Shown here piece by piece: positions 42,251 to 55,317 of a stretch of 64,000 nt of DNA (within the stretch, counting starts at the first letter, position 1; the number at the start of each line of letters is the position of its first letter). The notes below the pieces were generated by a model. That model saw nothing but the letters and a program-made list of their open reading frames with translations, did not search any database and was not told where the DNA came from. The position numbers and the translations under genes are program-made. The stretch is from Serratia nevei. GTDB lineage: Bacteria > Pseudomonadota > Gammaproteobacteria > Enterobacterales > Enterobacteriaceae. Location: contig NZ_JAMYWQ010000012.1 of the NCBI RefSeq assembly GCF_024160145.1, forward strand, positions 1-64,000. The letters are read 5' to 3'.

Positions 42251-44959
42251 TTACTGCAGGCGGCCGTGGCACTGCTTGAATTTCTTGCCGGAACCGCATG
42301 GGCACGGATCGTTACGGCCCACTTTACGTTCGGCAGTCGCCGGGGCGTTCGGATCTTCGGTCACCAGCGCGTTCTCGTCGTGGTGGCTCAGCTGTTGGTA
42401 CTGCGCCAGGCGCTCAGCTTCTTCACGGCGCTGATGTTCCAGCGCCTCCACCTCTTCCGGCATCCGCACCTGAACCTTGCTCAGCACGCTGATCACTTCA
42501 TATTTCAGCGATTCCAGCATGGTGGCGAACATGTTGAAGGATTCACGCTTGTACTCCTGCTTCGGATCCTTCTGCGCATAGCCGCGCAGGTGGATACCCT
42601 GACGCAGGTAGTCCATCGCCGCCAGGTGCTCTTTCCACAGGGAATCCAGCGTCTGCAGCATCACGCCCTTCTCGAAGTTGCGCATCATTTCGCTGCCGAC
42701 CACTTCTTCCTTACGCTGGTACTGCTCTTTGGCGTTCTCCAGAATGCGCTCGCGCAGCGTCTCTTCGTGCAGCTCCGGCTCTTTGTCCAGCCATTGTGCG
42801 ATCGGCATCTCCAGATCGAAGTCGTTCTTCAGACGCTCTTCCAGCCCCTGAATGTCCCACTCTTCTTCCAGCGACTGCGGGGTGATGTAGTTGTCGATGG
42901 TGCTCTTGAACACGTCCTCGCGGATGCTGGCGATGGTTTCGCTCACGTCGGACACGTCCAGCAATTCGTTGCGCTGGCTGTAGATGGCGCGGCGCTGATC
43001 GTTGGCGACGTCGTCGTATTCCAACAGCTGCTTACGGATGTCGAAGTTGCGGCTCTCTACCTTGCGCTGGGCGTTGGCGATCGCCTTGGTCACCCACGGG
43101 TGCTCAATCGCTTCGCCTTCTTTCATGCCCAGTTTGCGCATCATGCCGGACACGCGATCCGAGGCGAAGATACGCATCAGGGCATCTTCCATCGACAGGT
43201 AGAAGCGGGATGAACCGGCGTCGCCCTGACGACCGGAACGGCCGCGCAGCTGGTTATCGATACGGCGCGACTCATGGCGTTCGGTGCCGATGATATGCAG
43301 GCCGCCCGCCGCCAGCACCGCGTCGTGGCGCACTTTCCAGGCGGCTTTGATGGCTTCGATCTGCTCTTCGGTCGGCGCTTCCAGCAGCGCCACTTCGGCC
43401 TGCCAGCTGCCGCCCAGCACGATATCGGTACCACGGCCCGCCATGTTGGTGGCGATGGTCACCGCACCGCTCTGGCCGGCCTGGGCGACGATGTCCGCTT
43501 CCATGGCGTGGAATTTGGCGTTCAGCACCTTGTGCTCGATACCCGCTTTGGTCAGCTCATGGGAAACCACTTCGGATTTCTCGATTGAGATGGTACCCAC
43601 CAGCACCGGCTGGCCTTTGGCGGTACGCTCGCGGATGTCTTCGATGATCGCGCCGATCTTCTCTTTCTCGGTCATGTACACCAGATCCGGCATGTCCTTA
43701 CGGATCATCGGACGGTTAGTTGGCACCACGATGGTGTCCAGCTTGTAGATCGAGCTGAATTCGAAGGCTTCGGTATCGGCGGTACCGGTCATCCCGGCCA
43801 GCTTTTCGTACAGACGGAAGTAGTTCTGGAAGGTGATCGAAGCCAGCGTCTGGTTCTCGTTCTGGATCTCCACGCCTTCTTTGGCTTCCACCGCCTGGTG
43901 CAGGCCGTCGGACCAACGGCGGCCCTGCATGGTACGGCCGGTGTGTTCATCGACGATGATCACTTCGCCGTCTTTCACGATGTAGTCAACGTCGCGGGTG
44001 AACAACACGTGGGCACGCAGCGCGGCGGTAACGTGGTGCATCAGCATGATGTTGGTCGGTGAGTACAGCGACTCGCCTTCATCCATAATGCCGGCTTCCA
44101 CCAGCATCTCTTCGATCAGGATCAGGCCGCGTTCGGTCAGGTGAACCTGACGCGCCTTCTCATCCACCGAGAAGTGCCCTTCACCCTTGAAGGTGTCGGA
44201 GTCTTCTTTTTCCTGGCGGATCAGTTTAGGGATCAGCTTGTTGACCTTGATGTACATCTCGGAGCTGTCTTCGGCCGGGCCGGAGATGATCAGCGGCGTA
44301 CGCGCTTCATCGATCAGGATGGAGTCCACCTCATCCACCAGCGCATAGTGCAGCTTGCGCTGCACGCGCTCTTCCGGGCTGAACGCCATGTTGTCGCGCA
44401 GGTAGTCGAAGCCGTATTCGTTGTTGGTGCCGTAAGTGATGTCGGCGGCATAAGCTTCACGCTTCGCCGGCGCCGGCATGCCCGGCAGGTTGATGCCGAT
44501 GCTCAGGCCGAGGAACTCGAACAGCGGGCGGTTGTTTTCGGCGTCGCGCTGCGCCAGATAGTCGTTGACGGTCACCACGTGCACGCCGCGGCCGCTCAGG
44601 GCGTTCAGATAAGCCGGCAGCGTGGCGGTCAGGGTTTTACCTTCACCGGTACGCATCTCGGCGATGCAGCGATCGTTCAGCACCATACCGCCCAGCAGCT
44701 GCACGTCGAAGTGACGCATGCCGAACACGCGCTTGCTCGCCTCACGCACCACGGCGAAGGCTTCCGGGATCAGGCTTTCCAGCGACTCACCTTTCTCCAG
44801 GCGCGCGCGGAACTCGTTGGTTTTCGCTTTCAGCTCGTCATCGGACAATTTTTCCATGTCCGGTTCCATGCGGTTGATCTGCTCAACCACTTTGCGCATG
44901 CGGCGCAGGGTACGATCGTTACGGCTGCCAAAAACTTTGGTTAATAATTTCACTAACAT
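42251..44959 (-). CDS. secA: Protein translocase motor ATPase SecA
   Basis: Drives export of signal-peptide proteins through SecYEG. It is 902 aa from [16 protein letters not shown], one more than E. coli; an in-frame start at 44980 would add residues not found in the family. Walker A is [12 protein letters not shown], the DEAD-type Walker B is [13 protein letters not shown], and the C-terminal SecB-binding zinc motif is [14 protein letters not shown]. Expression should be tuned by the upstream secM arrest peptide. Confidence 0.98.
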   Translation of the reverse strand: MLVKLLTKVFGSRNDRTLRRMRKVVEQINRMEPDMEKLSDDELKAKTNEFRARLEKGESLESLIPEAFAVVREASKRVFGMRHFDVQLLGGMVLNDRCIAEMRTGEGKTLTATLPAYLNALSGRGVHVVTVNDYLAQRDAENNRPLFEFLGLSIGINLPGMPAPAKREAYAADITYGTNNEYGFDYLRDNMAFSPEERVQRKLHYALVDEVDSILIDEARTPLIISGPAEDSSEMYIKVNKLIPKLIRQEKEDSDTFKGEGHFSVDEKARQVHLTERGLILIEEMLVEAGIMDEGESLYSPTNIMLMHHVTAALRAHVLFTRDVDYIVKDGEVIIVDEHTGRTMQGRRWSDGLHQAVEAKEGVEIQNENQTLASITFQNYFRLYEKLAGMTGTADTEAFEFSSIYKLDTIVVPTNRPMIRKDMPDLVYMTEKEKIGAIIEDIRERTAKGQPVLVGTISIEKSEVVSHELTKAGIEHKVLNAKFHAMEADIVAQAGQSGAVTIATNMAGRGTDIVLGGSWQAEVALLEAPTEEQIEAIKAAWKVRHDAVLAAGGLHIIGTERHESRRIDNQLRGRSGRQGDAGSSRFYLSMEDALMRIFASDRVSGMMRKLGMKEGEAIEHPWVTKAIANAQRKVESRNFDIRKQLLEYDDVANDQRRAIYSQRNELLDVSDVSETIASIREDVFKSTIDNYITPQSLEEEWDIQGLEERLKNDFDLEMPIAQWLDKEPELHEETLRERILENAKEQYQRKEEVVGSEMMRNFEKGVMLQTLDSLWKEHLAAMDYLRQGIHLRGYAQKDPKQEYKRESFNMFATMLESLKYEVISVLSKVQVRMPEEVEALEHQRREEAERLAQYQQLSHHDENALVTEDPNAPATAERKVGRNDPCPCGSGKKFKQCHGRLQ

Positions 44960-45041
44960 GATGTTTGATATCTCTGTCATGACGGCCGAACACGGCAGTC
45001 AACTTGCTATTATTTATGGTTTTTGTGCCCTAAGGGCGGAG

Positions 45042-45572
45042 TCAGACGAGAGCGACGGGCCCGGCGCGAATGCCTTGCACCTGCGCCACCCACAGACCGG
45101 TCTGGTGCCGTGCCAGCGATGGCAGCACCTCAAGGTGGGTATGGCGAATGATGGTCGGCGGCTTCGGCTCGTGCGTCAGCAGCGCGTTGAGGGTAGATAG
45201 CAGCGCCAGTTGCGCCACCTGCAAAGGCGGTTCCGCTTCGGCTTCGCTCTCCTGCACCCGCGCATAAACCGCCTGCGGCGCCAGCGCGAAAGAGAGGTGA
45301 CGAATGACGGTGCGCAGCGCATGTTGCTGCCAGTAATCTACGCTGAAGGTAGGGCGGCGGTGCGCCTCCTGCAGCAGGGCCAGGCTGTTGAAGGTGCCGT
45401 TGGCCGCATTTTGCCGGTTAAGGCTGGACGAGGTGCTTGGCAGTGCGGCCTGATCGGGGGCGCCGGACAAATTGGAAGACGCGCCAAGCGTGGCCGCAAC
45501 CATCCCTAACAGGAGATGGGGCCAGAAATAACGTCTGCCAAATTGTCGCCAACGATTTAGAATACCGATCAC
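45042..45572 (-). CDS. secM: Secretion monitor SecM
   Basis: Exported leader protein whose translation stalls when export is slow, unmasking the secA ribosome site. The 176-aa protein has the long signal peptide ([25 protein letters not shown]) and the C-terminal arrest element W161[11 protein letters not shown]172. Compared with E. coli (FxxxxWIxxxxGIRAGP) the GIRAGP core and Trp are kept, but the Phe five residues before Trp is H156 and the Ile after Trp is Val. GTG start. The gap to secA is 82 bp. Confidence 0.93.
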   Translation of the reverse strand: MIGILNRWRQFGRRYFWPHLLLGMVAATLGASSNLSGAPDQAALPSTSSSLNRQNAANGTFNSLALLQEAHRRPTFSVDYWQQHALRTVIRHLSFALAPQAVYARVQESEAEAEPPLQVAQLALLSTLNALLTHEPKPPTIIRHTHLEVLPSLARHQTGLWVAQVQGIRAGPVALV

Positions 45573-45598
45573 GAGTTTATAATCCGCCGGAGCCCATT

Positions 45599-46114
45599 AT
45601 GCGCGATAGCCGTCCACAATTATTAGATGTCCTGTTCGACGACGCGTCTGCCGGCAGCAAAGGGCCGCTGCATAACGTCCAGCAACGCGCGGTGGCGCTG
45701 CTCAAGCTTAACCGTGCAGTGAAGGGCCTGTTGCCCGCTCCCCTGCATCCCTGGTGCCGCGTCGCGAATTTCCGACAGGGTATTTTAGTGCTCGAGACGG
45801 CAAATGCCAGTTGGATGATGCGCTTGCGCTACGAACAACCCGCTTTGCTGTCTGCACTACGAGCGCAAATTCTACCATCATTGTCGTCGATCGACATCAG
45901 GATTAATCCGGCCTTGATGGCGAAAGGCAGCCACCAGGTGCAAAACGCAGAGAAAGCGCCGGAAAAACCGGTGCCAATGCGGCATTTGAGTCTGGAAAGT
46001 GCGGAAGAGCTGAGAGGATTGGCGAGCCGTAGCCCGGAGAAACTGCGCAAAATATTGGAACGGCTGGCTGCATTGGCCGGAGAGGGTACCAACACAACCA
46101 GTCGTGATAAGTAA
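45599..46114 (+). CDS. DUF721/DciA-like protein
   Basis: A 171-residue protein with an N-terminal DUF721 domain: the pattern LPAPLHPWCRVANFRQGILV, then ETANASWMMRLRYEQPALL, is characteristic. This domain defines DciA, the replicative-helicase operator of bacteria that lack DnaC, and dciA lies between lpxC and secM/secA in Vibrio and Pseudomonas. The C-terminal 60 residues are polar and probably disordered. It is on the opposite strand to its neighbours, and its ATG is only 26 bp from the secM start. Whether it still acts on DnaB is unknown. Confidence 0.8.
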   Translation: MRDSRPQLLDVLFDDASAGSKGPLHNVQQRAVALLKLNRAVKGLLPAPLHPWCRVANFRQGILVLETANASWMMRLRYEQPALLSALRAQILPSLSSIDIRINPALMAKGSHQVQNAEKAPEKPVPMRHLSLESAEELRGLASRSPEKLRKILERLAALAGEGTNTTSRDK

Positions 46115-46150
46115 TCAGCGACACAGCTGCAAAACATCAGACGGCATCAC

Positions 46151-46170
46151 GAGCCTGAATTATCAGGCTC
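46151..46170. terminator. Hairpin between the DciA-like gene and lpxC
   Basis: GAGCCTGA (46151-46158) pairs with TCAGGCTC (46163-46170) around ATTA, between convergent genes. No long T run follows on either strand, so lpxC transcription may read through toward secM-secA across the antisense of the DciA-like gene. Confidence 0.5.
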
Positions 46171-46218
46171 TCAGGGGATGCGCCTGCCGTTATTCGCAGC
46201 AGGCGAGGAATTCAGACC

Positions 46219-47199
<981 letters not shown>

Positions 47200-47239
47200 T
47201 TAGCACAAAGAGCGGAGATTCCAAATTCTCAGGATATTC

Positions 47240-48394
47240 TTAGTCTGCCTGTTTACGCAGGAAGGCTGGAATATCAAGATAGTCGGGCTCTTTATTCGGC
47301 TGCGCAGCTTGGTCGTTGACCACCTTGGCGGCAGGTTTCACTTCCTGCGGCAGAGGCGACATGCCGTGCTGCTGATAACGGTGATCCATCACCGGCTGGC
47401 TGGCCTGTTTATTGGTCACCAGGGTGATTTCAGGGCGCTTGTCCATACCGATACCGGTCGCAACCACGGTGACGCGCAGTTCGTCGTTCATTTCCGGATC
47501 CAGCGAGGTACCGATAACCACGGTAGCGTTGTCGGATGCGAACGCACGGATGGTGTTACCCACGGTTTCGAACTCATCCAGACGCAGGTCGAAGCCGGCG
47601 GTGATGTTGACCAGCACGCCGCGCGCGCCGGACAGGTCGATGTCTTCCAGCAGCGGGCTGGAGATCGCCATTTCGGCCGCTTCTTCGGCGCGGTCTTCAC
47701 CGCAAGCCACGCCGGAACCCATCATCGCGTAGCCCATTTCGGACATCACGGTGCGCACGTCGGCGAAGTCGACGTTCATCAGGCCCGGACGGGTGATCAG
47801 CTCGGCGATACCCTGCACCGCACCTTTCAGCACGTCGTTGGCCGCGCCGAACGCGTCCAGCAGAGAGATGCCGCGCCCCAGAACTTTCAGCAATTTGTCG
47901 TTCGGGATGGTGATCAGCGAGTCCACGTGTTTGGACAGCTCAGCGATACCCTGCTCCGCGAATGCCATGCGCTTCTTGCCTTCGAAATTGAAAGGCTTGG
48001 TCACCACGGCCACGGTCAGAATACCCAAATCTTTAGCCACTTCAGCCACCACTGGCGCCGCACCGGTACCGGTACCGCCGCCCATGCCGGCCGCGATGAA
48101 GACCATGTCTGCGCCGTCCAGCGCTGCGCGCAGGGCTTCGCGGTCTTCTTCCGCTGAATTGCGACCCACTTCCGGGTTCGCGCCCGCCCCCAGACCTTTG
48201 GTAATACCGCTACCAATCTGGATGGTTTGGCCAACCGCCGTTTTGCGGAGCGCCTGGGCGTCCGTGTTCACAGCGAAGAATTCAACACCTTCGATGCGCT
48301 CGCGCACCATGTGTTCAACGGCATTGCCACCGCCGCCGCCGACGCCGATGACTTTAATCACCGCGTCATTGGTTAGTTCCATTGGTTCAAACAT
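47240..48394 (-). CDS. ftsZ: Cell division protein FtsZ
   Basis: Tubulin-like GTPase that forms the cytokinetic ring. It is 384 aa. The GTP-binding signature [13 protein letters not shown] is near residue 103 and the T7-loop [11 protein letters not shown] near 207. After a Gln/Pro-rich linker it ends in [14 protein letters not shown], the conserved tail bound by FtsA, ZipA and ZapD. It follows ftsA by 74 bp. Confidence 0.98.
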   Translation of the reverse strand: MFEPMELTNDAVIKVIGVGGGGGNAVEHMVRERIEGVEFFAVNTDAQALRKTAVGQTIQIGSGITKGLGAGANPEVGRNSAEEDREALRAALDGADMVFIAAGMGGGTGTGAAPVVAEVAKDLGILTVAVVTKPFNFEGKKRMAFAEQGIAELSKHVDSLITIPNDKLLKVLGRGISLLDAFGAANDVLKGAVQGIAELITRPGLMNVDFADVRTVMSEMGYAMMGSGVACGEDRAEEAAEMAISSPLLEDIDLSGARGVLVNITAGFDLRLDEFETVGNTIRAFASDNATVVIGTSLDPEMNDELRVTVVATGIGMDKRPEITLVTNKQASQPVMDHRYQQHGMSPLPQEVKPAAKVVNDQAAQPNKEPDYLDIPAFLRKQAD

Positions 48395-48468
48395 AGTTTC
48401 TCTCCGTTTTGTGCCTGTCGCTGCGAGATCATAAAAAGATTACTCAGCATGATCTCTTTGTTGAAACA

Positions 48469-49725
48469 TTAAAACTCTTTTCTCAGCCAGCTATTGATAC
48501 GTTTAAACCAATTGCCCACCGAGGCGCGTTTTTCTACTTCCGTCTCACCGCTCAGGTGAGACTCTTTTCCATAGTGCAGCAGACCTACCGCTGTCGAGTA
48601 GTAAGGCTCCTGCGCATAATCCGTCAGACCCGTGATGTTCAAGGGTTGGCCGATGCGTACCTGGGTGTGGAACACCCGTTGCGCACAGGCTGCCAGGCCA
48701 TCAATCTGGGCGGCACCACCGGTCAGCACGATACCGGCTGCCAGATGATGCTTCACCCCTTGCTGACGCAGTTGCTCCTGCAATTGCAAAATTTCATCGT
48801 TAACCAGATTCAACAGTTCGGTGTAGCGTGGCTCAATGACTTCAGCCAGCGTCTGTCTTTGCAGACTGCGCGGAGGACGTCCCCCGACGCTAGGCACCTC
48901 TACATTCTCATCCTTGCTAACAATCGACCCAAGCGCACAACCGTGTCGAACTTTAATCGCTTCCGCGTCAGTCGGCGGCGTGCCGAAGGCGTAGGCGATA
49001 TCGCTGGTGACCACGTTCCCGGCGTAAGGGATCACTTTGGTGTGGCGCAGCGCACCGCCGGTGTACACCGCCATATCCATGGTGCCGCCGCCGATATCCA
49101 CTACGCAAACGCCGAGTTCGCGCTCATCTTCGGTCAGCACCGCGTAGCTCGCGGCCAGACCGGCGAAAATAAGTTGGTCAACTTTCAGGCCGCAACGTTC
49201 CACGGCCTTGACGATGTTCTTCGCCATATCGTTATGGCAGGTAATCAGATGCACCTTGGCCTGCATGCGCACGCCGGACAGCCCAACCGGGTTTTTGATG
49301 CCTTCCTGATAATCGATGGCGTATTCCTGAGGAATCACGTGCAGGATGCGGTGTTCGTCGCGCACGCGCACCGATTTGGCGGTGTGCACCACGTTCTCCA
49401 CGTCGTCCTGCGTCACTTCCTCTTCCGAGATCGGCACCATGCCGATTTCGTTCTGGCAGCTGATGTGTTTGCCTGACAGCGCCAGGTACACCGAGGAGAT
49501 CTGGCAGTCCGCCATCAGCTCGGCCTGATCGATGGCGCGCTGTACGCACTTCACCACCGACTCCAGGTCGTTTACGCCACCCTTATCCATACCGCGAGAC
49601 GGGCAGCTGCCCACCCCGATAATGTTGACCATGCCATCGGGCAGAACTTCCCCTACCAACGCGGAGACTTTTGCAGTACCGATCTCCAGTCCAACTACCA
49701 GTTTTCTGTCCGTCGACTTGATCAT
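48469..49725 (-). CDS. ftsA: Cell division protein FtsA
   Basis: Actin-like ATPase that tethers FtsZ filaments to the membrane and activates septal synthesis. It is 418 aa with an N-terminal phosphate loop ([17 protein letters not shown]), phosphate-2 [12 protein letters not shown], the SHS2 (1C) domain in between, and the C-terminal amphipathic membrane helix [15 protein letters not shown]. The ATG overlaps the ftsQ stop by 4 bases. Confidence 0.98.
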   Translation of the reverse strand: MIKSTDRKLVVGLEIGTAKVSALVGEVLPDGMVNIIGVGSCPSRGMDKGGVNDLESVVKCVQRAIDQAELMADCQISSVYLALSGKHISCQNEIGMVPISEEEVTQDDVENVVHTAKSVRVRDEHRILHVIPQEYAIDYQEGIKNPVGLSGVRMQAKVHLITCHNDMAKNIVKAVERCGLKVDQLIFAGLAASYAVLTEDERELGVCVVDIGGGTMDMAVYTGGALRHTKVIPYAGNVVTSDIAYAFGTPPTDAEAIKVRHGCALGSIVSKDENVEVPSVGGRPPRSLQRQTLAEVIEPRYTELLNLVNDEILQLQEQLRQQGVKHHLAAGIVLTGGAAQIDGLAACAQRVFHTQVRIGQPLNITGLTDYAQEPYYSTAVGLLHYGKESHLSGETEVEKRASVGNWFKRINSWLRKEF

Positions 49726-50573
49726 TGTTGTTTTGCCTGTGCCTGATTCTGTTGCTGATTACTGTTTTGCTGACCGCCAAGCGCCTGCGGATCGACCAAC
49801 ACCGGAGCCCACCCTACCGAAGCGCCGGACTCGTAGCGCAGATCGACATAGCTGACACGCTTGCTCTCCGCCTGGCCCTGCTGCTGCAATACCGGGTAAA
49901 GCTCGATAAACCGCTGCAAACGCCCGTTGCGGTCATCGCGCCCCAGCTCCAGCCGGACATCGTTGTCCAGCGCCAGCTGCCAGGAATGGCGCGCGGTCAT
50001 CGCCGCCATTTTCAGCGTATATTTGCTGGCCGCCAACGTGGCGCTCATCGCCCGATAGCCTTCCAGCACATCCTGCTCGCTCCCTTCCGGCCCGTAGAGC
50101 AACGGCAACTTCTGTTTGCCCGCCCGCTCCGCCGGCACGCTGAACGCTTTGCCCTCGGCGTCCATCATGTGCAGGTCGTTCCAGCGCGCCACCGGGACGT
50201 ACTCCACCAGATGGATCTTCAACTCATCCGGCCATTGTTTGCGCACGCTGGCCTGCTTGATCCACGGCAGACGTTCGATCTGCTGCTGGATGACGTCCAC
50301 GTCCTGCGTCATAAAGGTGCCGGGTGCGCCCAGCGCCAGGATCGCCTGACGAATATCATCGTTGGTGGTGTAGTGGCGTTCACCGGTCACCACCAGCCTT
50401 GAGAGCGGCAGGCGACTGGCGTCTTTCATCCAGCCAAGCACCGCCCAACCGCTCCACACGACCGTTCCCAACACCATCAGCAGGAACATCATTCCCGCCA
50501 ACTGGGTTCCATTGCTGCGGCGCGGGCCGTTATCCACCTCGCGATCGCGCGCATTCAGGGCAGCTTGCGACAT
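49722..50573 (-). CDS. ftsQ: Cell division protein FtsQ
   Basis: Bitopic divisome protein that bridges early and late components by binding FtsB-FtsL. It is 283 aa: cytoplasmic tail, membrane helix at about 24-50 ([20 protein letters not shown]), a POTRA domain (about 55-125) and a beta domain. The C-terminus is an unusually glutamine-rich tail (about 20 residues), slightly longer than in E. coli (276 aa). One base separates it from ddlB. Confidence 0.96.
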   Translation of the reverse strand: MSQAALNARDREVDNGPRRSNGTQLAGMMFLLMVLGTVVWSGWAVLGWMKDASRLPLSRLVVTGERHYTTNDDIRQAILALGAPGTFMTQDVDVIQQQIERLPWIKQASVRKQWPDELKIHLVEYVPVARWNDLHMMDAEGKAFSVPAERAGKQKLPLLYGPEGSEQDVLEGYRAMSATLAASKYTLKMAAMTARHSWQLALDNDVRLELGRDDRNGRLQRFIELYPVLQQQGQAESKRVSYVDLRYESGASVGWAPVLVDPQALGGQQNSNQQQNQAQAKQQ

Positions 50574-50574
50574 A

Positions 50575-51495
50575 TCAGTCGGCCAACTCCAAAATTCTCG
50601 CCACCAACTGCGAGAAGCTTAATCCAAACTGGCGCGCCGCCATCGGCACCAGGCTATGACTGGTCATGCCCGGAGAGGTGTTCACCTCAAGCAGATAGAA
50701 GCTGCCATCGCTGTCTTGCATCACGTCGACGCGGCCCCAGCCGCTGCAATCCAGACCGCGGTAAGCGCGCAGCGCCAACGCCGCCATCTCGGCTTCCTGC
50801 TCGGCGCTCAAACCGCTCGGGCAGAAGTACTGCGTGTCGTCCGAAATATACTTGGCCTGGTAGTCGTAAAACACGCCGGCCGGCTGGATGCGGATCGACG
50901 GCAGCACCTGGTCGCCCAGCATCGCCACGGTGTATTCCGGGCCGCTCAGCCACTTCTCCACCAGCACGTCGTCGTCATGGCGGAAGGCCTCTTCCAATGC
51001 CGCTTCCAACGCGGCGCTTTCGGTGACCTTGCTCATGCCGACGCTGGAGCCTTCACGGCTCGGCTTGACGATCAGCGGCAGGCCGAGATCCGCCACGCGC
51101 GCCAGCAGCGCCGCTTTTTCAGCGCCGAGGTACAGCTGGCGATTCAACGCCACGTAAGGCGCCACCGGCAAGCCCATCGACTGCCACACCATCTTGGTGC
51201 GCCATTTGTCCATGGTCAGCGCCGAAGCCATCACGCCGCTGCCGGTATAAGGCAGCTCGAGAAACTCCAGCAACCCCTGCAGGGTGCCGTCCTCGCCGCC
51301 GCGGCCGTGCAGCGCGATAAACACTTTGGTGAACCCCTGCTCTTTCAGCTGGGTCACCGGGAAATCGCGGGTATCGACGCCGTGCGCATCGATACCGGCT
51401 TCGCGCAACCCGGCCAGCACCGCGGCGCCGGATTGCAGAGAAACGTCACGTTCAGCGGAGGTGCCACCCAGCAGAACGGCAACTTTATCAGCCAT
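50575..51495 (-). CDS. ddlB: D-alanine--D-alanine ligase B
   Basis: ATP-grasp enzyme that makes the D-Ala-D-Ala dipeptide for murein precursors. It is 306 aa. The N-terminal [13 protein letters not shown], the central loop [14 protein letters not shown] and the C-terminal [15 protein letters not shown] metal site identify Ddl. The start overlaps murC by 8 bases. Confidence 0.97.
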   Translation of the reverse strand: MADKVAVLLGGTSAERDVSLQSGAAVLAGLREAGIDAHGVDTRDFPVTQLKEQGFTKVFIALHGRGGEDGTLQGLLEFLELPYTGSGVMASALTMDKWRTKMVWQSMGLPVAPYVALNRQLYLGAEKAALLARVADLGLPLIVKPSREGSSVGMSKVTESAALEAALEEAFRHDDDVLVEKWLSGPEYTVAMLGDQVLPSIRIQPAGVFYDYQAKYISDDTQYFCPSGLSAEQEAEMAALALRAYRGLDCSGWGRVDVMQDSDGSFYLLEVNTSPGMTSHSLVPMAARQFGLSFSQLVARILELAD

Positions 51496-52963
51496 GGTGC
51501 TCCTCCTCTTTCTTCGGCGGCTGCAGTTTCAGCTCGGCCAGTTTACGGGCGATTTTGCCCACGTTGCCGGCGCCTTGCACCAGCACCAGATCGTCGTCCT
51601 GCAGCAGCTGCGCCAGGGTTTCCGGCACGGTATCGGCATCGGAAACCAGGATCGGATCCAGCTTGCCGCGGCTGCGGATGGTGCGGCACAGCGAGCGGCT
51701 GTCCGCGCCCGGGATCGGTGCTTCGCCGGCGGCGTACACGTCGAGCATCAGCAGCACGTCCACCTGCGACAGCACGTTGGCGAAATCGTCGTACAGATCG
51801 CGGGTGCGCGTATAACGGTGCGGCTGGAAGATCATCACCAGACGCTTGTCCGGCCAGCCGGCGCGCGCCGCTTTCAGCGTAGCGTCCACCTCGGTCGGAT
51901 GGTGGCCGTAGTCGTCCACCAGCATCGCGCTGCCCGCTTTGCCGTTGACCGGCTCCAGCGGGAACTCGCCGAGGAAATCGAAGCGGCGCCCGGTGCCCTG
52001 GAAGCCCGCCAGCGCGCGCAGGATATCGTCGTCGTCGATGCCTTCTTCGGTCGCCACCGCTACCGCCGCCGCTGCATTCAACGCATTGTGGCGGCCCGGC
52101 GCGTTCAGCGTCACCGTCAGCAACGGTTTGTCCTGACGGCTCAGGGTAAAGTGCCCCTGTGGCCCAATCTGCCGGTAGTCTTCGATGCGCACATCGGCAT
52201 CGTCACTGAAGCCGTAGGTGGTGATGTGGCGACCCACGCGCGGCAACAGCTCACGCACCACCGGATCGTCGATGCACATCACCGCGCGGCCGTAGAACGG
52301 CAGGTTGTGCAAGAAATTGATAAACGTCTGCTTCAGGTTCTCGAAGTCGCCCTGGTAGGTGTCCATGTGGTCGGCTTCGATGTTGGTGACCACGGCCACC
52401 ATCGGCTGCAGATGCAGGAACGACGCGTCGCTCTCATCCGCTTCCGCGATCAAATAACGGCTGGACCCCAGTCGCGCGTGGGTGCCCGCCGCCTTCACCA
52501 GCCCGCCGTTGACGAAGGTCGGGTCCAGGCGGGCTTCGGCGTAAATGCTCGAAACCATCGCCGTGGTGGTGGTTTTGCCGTGCGTGCCGGCGATAGCGAT
52601 GCCGTGGCGAAAACGCATCAGCTCCGCCAGCATCTCTGCGCGGCGGATCACCGGGATGCGCGCTTCACGGGCGGCGACGATCTCCGGGTTGTCGGCGGAG
52701 ATGGCGGTAGAGACCACCACCACGCTCGCATCCAGCACGTTTTCCGGACGGTGATTGAAGTAAATCGTCGCCCCGAGCGCGCTCAATTGTTGGGTTACCG
52801 GATTCGGCGCCAGGTCGGAGCCGCTGATCTGATACCCTTCGTTTGCCAACACTTCGGCGATACCACCCATGCCGGCGCCACCGATGCCGACAAAGTGAAT
52901 GTGCCGGACGCGACGCATCTCGGGCACGATAGTACGTAGTTTCGCCAGTTGTTGTGTATTCAT
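51488..52963 (-). CDS. murC: UDP-N-acetylmuramate--L-alanine ligase
   Basis: Adds the first amino acid of the murein stem peptide. From the ATG at 52963 it is 491 aa, as in E. coli; the GTG one codon upstream is less likely. The dinucleotide-like [13 protein letters not shown] and the ATP loop [13 protein letters not shown] are present, and [11 protein letters not shown] with RRFDFLG mark the Mur ligase domains. There is an 83-bp gap back to murG, the widest between mraZ and murC. Confidence 0.97.
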   Translation of the reverse strand: MNTQQLAKLRTIVPEMRRVRHIHFVGIGGAGMGGIAEVLANEGYQISGSDLAPNPVTQQLSALGATIYFNHRPENVLDASVVVVSTAISADNPEIVAAREARIPVIRRAEMLAELMRFRHGIAIAGTHGKTTTTAMVSSIYAEARLDPTFVNGGLVKAAGTHARLGSSRYLIAEADESDASFLHLQPMVAVVTNIEADHMDTYQGDFENLKQTFINFLHNLPFYGRAVMCIDDPVVRELLPRVGRHITTYGFSDDADVRIEDYRQIGPQGHFTLSRQDKPLLTVTLNAPGRHNALNAAAAVAVATEEGIDDDDILRALAGFQGTGRRFDFLGEFPLEPVNGKAGSAMLVDDYGHHPTEVDATLKAARAGWPDKRLVMIFQPHRYTRTRDLYDDFANVLSQVDVLLMLDVYAAGEAPIPGADSRSLCRTIRSRGKLDPILVSDADTVPETLAQLLQDDDLVLVQGAGNVGKIARKLAELKLQPPKKEEEHHG

Positions 52964-53046
52964 CACTCTCTCTAATCCGGATCCGGTATCCCGGCCCTAC
53001 ATCACATTGCTTTATTCAGGTTCGGCGCACCGAACCCCTGCATTCG

Positions 53047-54111
53047 TTACCTGGCGAGCCGCACCAGCTCCGTGGCCACGCGCTCGGTGGCGTCCGGAAT
53101 GGCGACCGCGCGCGCTTTCTCGGCCATGGCCAGCAGCGTCTTGCGATCCCAGCTCGCCAGCAGTTCGGCCACCACATCGGCGTTGAACTGCGGCTGTTCG
53201 ATAATCTTCGCCGCGCCGGCTTCTTCCAGCGGACGCGCGTTCCAGTACTGCTGACGGTCCTTGTGCATGAACGGCACGAAGATCGCCGGCAGCCCCGCCG
53301 CCGCGATTTCGCTGACGGTCAGCGCGCCGGAGCGGCAGACCACCACGTCGGCCCAGGCGTAGGCGGCGGCCATGTCGTCGATGAACTCGGTCACCTTGTG
53401 CTGCGTCTGCCCTACCCTTTCGTAGTCGCGCAGCACCGTTTCCAGCGCGCCCTTGCCAACCTGATGCCAGAGCGTAATTCTATCGCCCAAACGCGCCGCG
53501 ACTTCAGGAACTGTCTGATTCAGCACGCGCGCGCCCTGACTTCCGCCAATCACCAGCACGCGGATCGGGCCCTCGCGCCCTTGCAACCGCTCCGCCGGCA
53601 ACGGCAGCGCCAACACGTCGGTACGCACCGGGTTGCCCACCACCTCGGCGTTCGGGAACGCGCCGGGAAAGGCCTGCATCACTTTAGCGGCGATACGCGC
53701 CAGCCAGCGGTTGGTCAAGCCGGCGATGCCGTTCTGCTCGTGCAGCACCACCGGGATGCCGCACTGCCAGGCCGCCAGGCCGCCGGGGCCGGAAACGTAA
53801 CCGCCCATCCCCAGCACCACATCCGGCTGATAGCTGCGCATGATGGCTTTTGCCTGGCGCACCGCCTGCCAGATCCGCAGCGGCGCAGTCAGCTGAGCCT
53901 TCAGGCCTTTGCCGCGCAGGCCGGAGATGCGGATAAAATCAATCTCGATCCCGTGCTTCGGCACCAGATCGGCTTCCATTCGGTCTGCGGTTCCGAGCCA
54001 GCGCACCTGCCAGCCCTGCGCCATCAGATGATGCGCGACCGCCAGCCCCGGGAACACGTGCCCGCCGGTACCGCCTGCCATCACCATTAAACGCTTAGGT
54101 TTCCCGCTCAT
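53047..54111 (-). CDS. murG: Lipid I N-acetylglucosaminyltransferase MurG
   Basis: Peripheral inner-membrane GT-B glycosyltransferase that converts lipid I to lipid II. It is 354 aa. G-loops [19 protein letters not shown] and [15 protein letters not shown] are present, and [12 protein letters not shown] with [22 protein letters not shown] form the UDP-GlcNAc site. Three bases separate it from ftsW. Confidence 0.97.
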   Translation of the reverse strand: MSGKPKRLMVMAGGTGGHVFPGLAVAHHLMAQGWQVRWLGTADRMEADLVPKHGIEIDFIRISGLRGKGLKAQLTAPLRIWQAVRQAKAIMRSYQPDVVLGMGGYVSGPGGLAAWQCGIPVVLHEQNGIAGLTNRWLARIAAKVMQAFPGAFPNAEVVGNPVRTDVLALPLPAERLQGREGPIRVLVIGGSQGARVLNQTVPEVAARLGDRITLWHQVGKGALETVLRDYERVGQTQHKVTEFIDDMAAAYAWADVVVCRSGALTVSEIAAAGLPAIFVPFMHKDRQQYWNARPLEEAGAAKIIEQPQFNADVVAELLASWDRKTLLAMAEKARAVAIPDATERVATELVRLAR

Positions 54112-54114
54112 CCC

Positions 54115-55317
54115 TTACCTCTTCACAAACGCCTGAGCCTTGGTCAGGCGCGTTTCATAATCAATGCGCAGCAACAGCACGATGGCCGTCGACATAATCA
54201 GCAAGCTCGAACCGCCGTAACTGATCAGCGGCAGCGTCAGACCTTTGGTCGGCAGCATGCCCGCCGCGGCGCCGACGTTAACCAGCGCCTGGAAGCTGAA
54301 CCACACGCCGATCGCGCAGGCCAGGAAGCCGGAGAAGCGTTGGTCGATCTCCAGCGCGCGGCGCCCGATGGACATCGCGCGAAAAGCGACGAAGAATACC
54401 ATTAACAGGGCTAAAACCACACCGATATAGCCCAGTTCTTCCCCCAAAATGGAGAAGATGAAGTCGGTGTGCGCCTCCGGCAAATACTCCAGTTTCTGCA
54501 CCGAGTTGCCGAGCCCCTGCCCCCAGAACTCGCCGCGGCCGAACGCCATCAGCGACTGGGTCAGCTGGTAGCCGCTGCCGAACGGATCGGCCCACGGGTT
54601 CCAGAACGAGGTCACGCGGCGCATACGGTACGGTTCCGCGATGATCAGCAGCACCACGGCGAACACGCCGGAGCCGATGATCGCGAGGAACTGCCACATT
54701 TTCGCGCCGGCCAGGAACAGCATCGCCAGCGTGGTGATGAACAGCACCACCACGGTACCGAGGTCCGGCTGCGCCAGCAGCAGCACCGCCAGCACCACCA
54801 TCACGCCCATCGGTTTACAGAAGCCCCAGAAGTTGCTGCGCACCTCTTCCACCTTGCGCACCAGATAGCTTGCCAGATAGCAGAACAGCGACAGCTTGGA
54901 CAGCTCCGCCGGCTGAATGCGCAGCGGGCCGAGCGCGATCCAGCGCGAAGCCCCGTTGACCGAGCTCCCCACCACCAGCACGATCAGCAGCATCACGATC
55001 GACATCAGCAACATCACGTTGCTGTAGCGCTGCCAAACTTCCATCGGGACGCGCAGCGTCACCAGCGACAGGCCGAACGCCAGGCCGAGGTACAGCGCAT
55101 CACGTTTGGCGAACAGGAACGGATCGTCCGCCAGGCGTTGGCCGATCGGCATCGACGCCGAGGTCACCATCACGAAGCCGATGATCGCCAACCCAAAGGT
55201 CAGCCACAGCAGGGTGCGATCGTACAGCACCATGTTGACTGCGTCGTTGTCGCGCGCGCCGGTCACCCAGTCTTTCAGCCGTTCTGTCAGCCCGAAGTTC
55301 GGCAAGCGTAGTTTCAT
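54115..55317 (-). CDS. ftsW: Septal peptidoglycan glycosyltransferase FtsW
   Basis: SEDS-family polymerase that works with FtsI to build septal murein. It is 400 aa with ten hydrophobic helices and the C-terminal SEDS motif ([22 protein letters not shown] order, near 355-380). It is about 14 residues shorter than E. coli FtsW at the N-terminus. The start overlaps the murD stop by 4 bases. Confidence 0.96.
   Translation of the reverse strand: MKLRLPNFGLTERLKDWVTGARDNDAVNMVLYDRTLLWLTFGLAIIGFVMVTSASMPIGQRLADDPFLFAKRDALYLGLAFGLSLVTLRVPMEVWQRYSNVMLLMSIVMLLIVLVVGSSVNGASRWIALGPLRIQPAELSKLSLFCYLASYLVRKVEEVRSNFWGFCKPMGVMVVLAVLLLAQPDLGTVVVLFITTLAMLFLAGAKMWQFLAIIGSGVFAVVLLIIAEPYRMRRVTSFWNPWADPFGSGYQLTQSLMAFGRGEFWGQGLGNSVQKLEYLPEAHTDFIFSILGEELGYIGVVLALLMVFFVAFRAMSIGRRALEIDQRFSGFLACAIGVWFSFQALVNVGAAAGMLPTKGLTLPLISYGGSSLLIMSTAIVLLLRIDYETRLTKAQAFVKR

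Noticed and set aside
44960-44980. Longer SecA starting at 44980
   Set aside because: The extra seven residues are absent from the family, and [16 protein letters not shown] is the conserved N-terminus.
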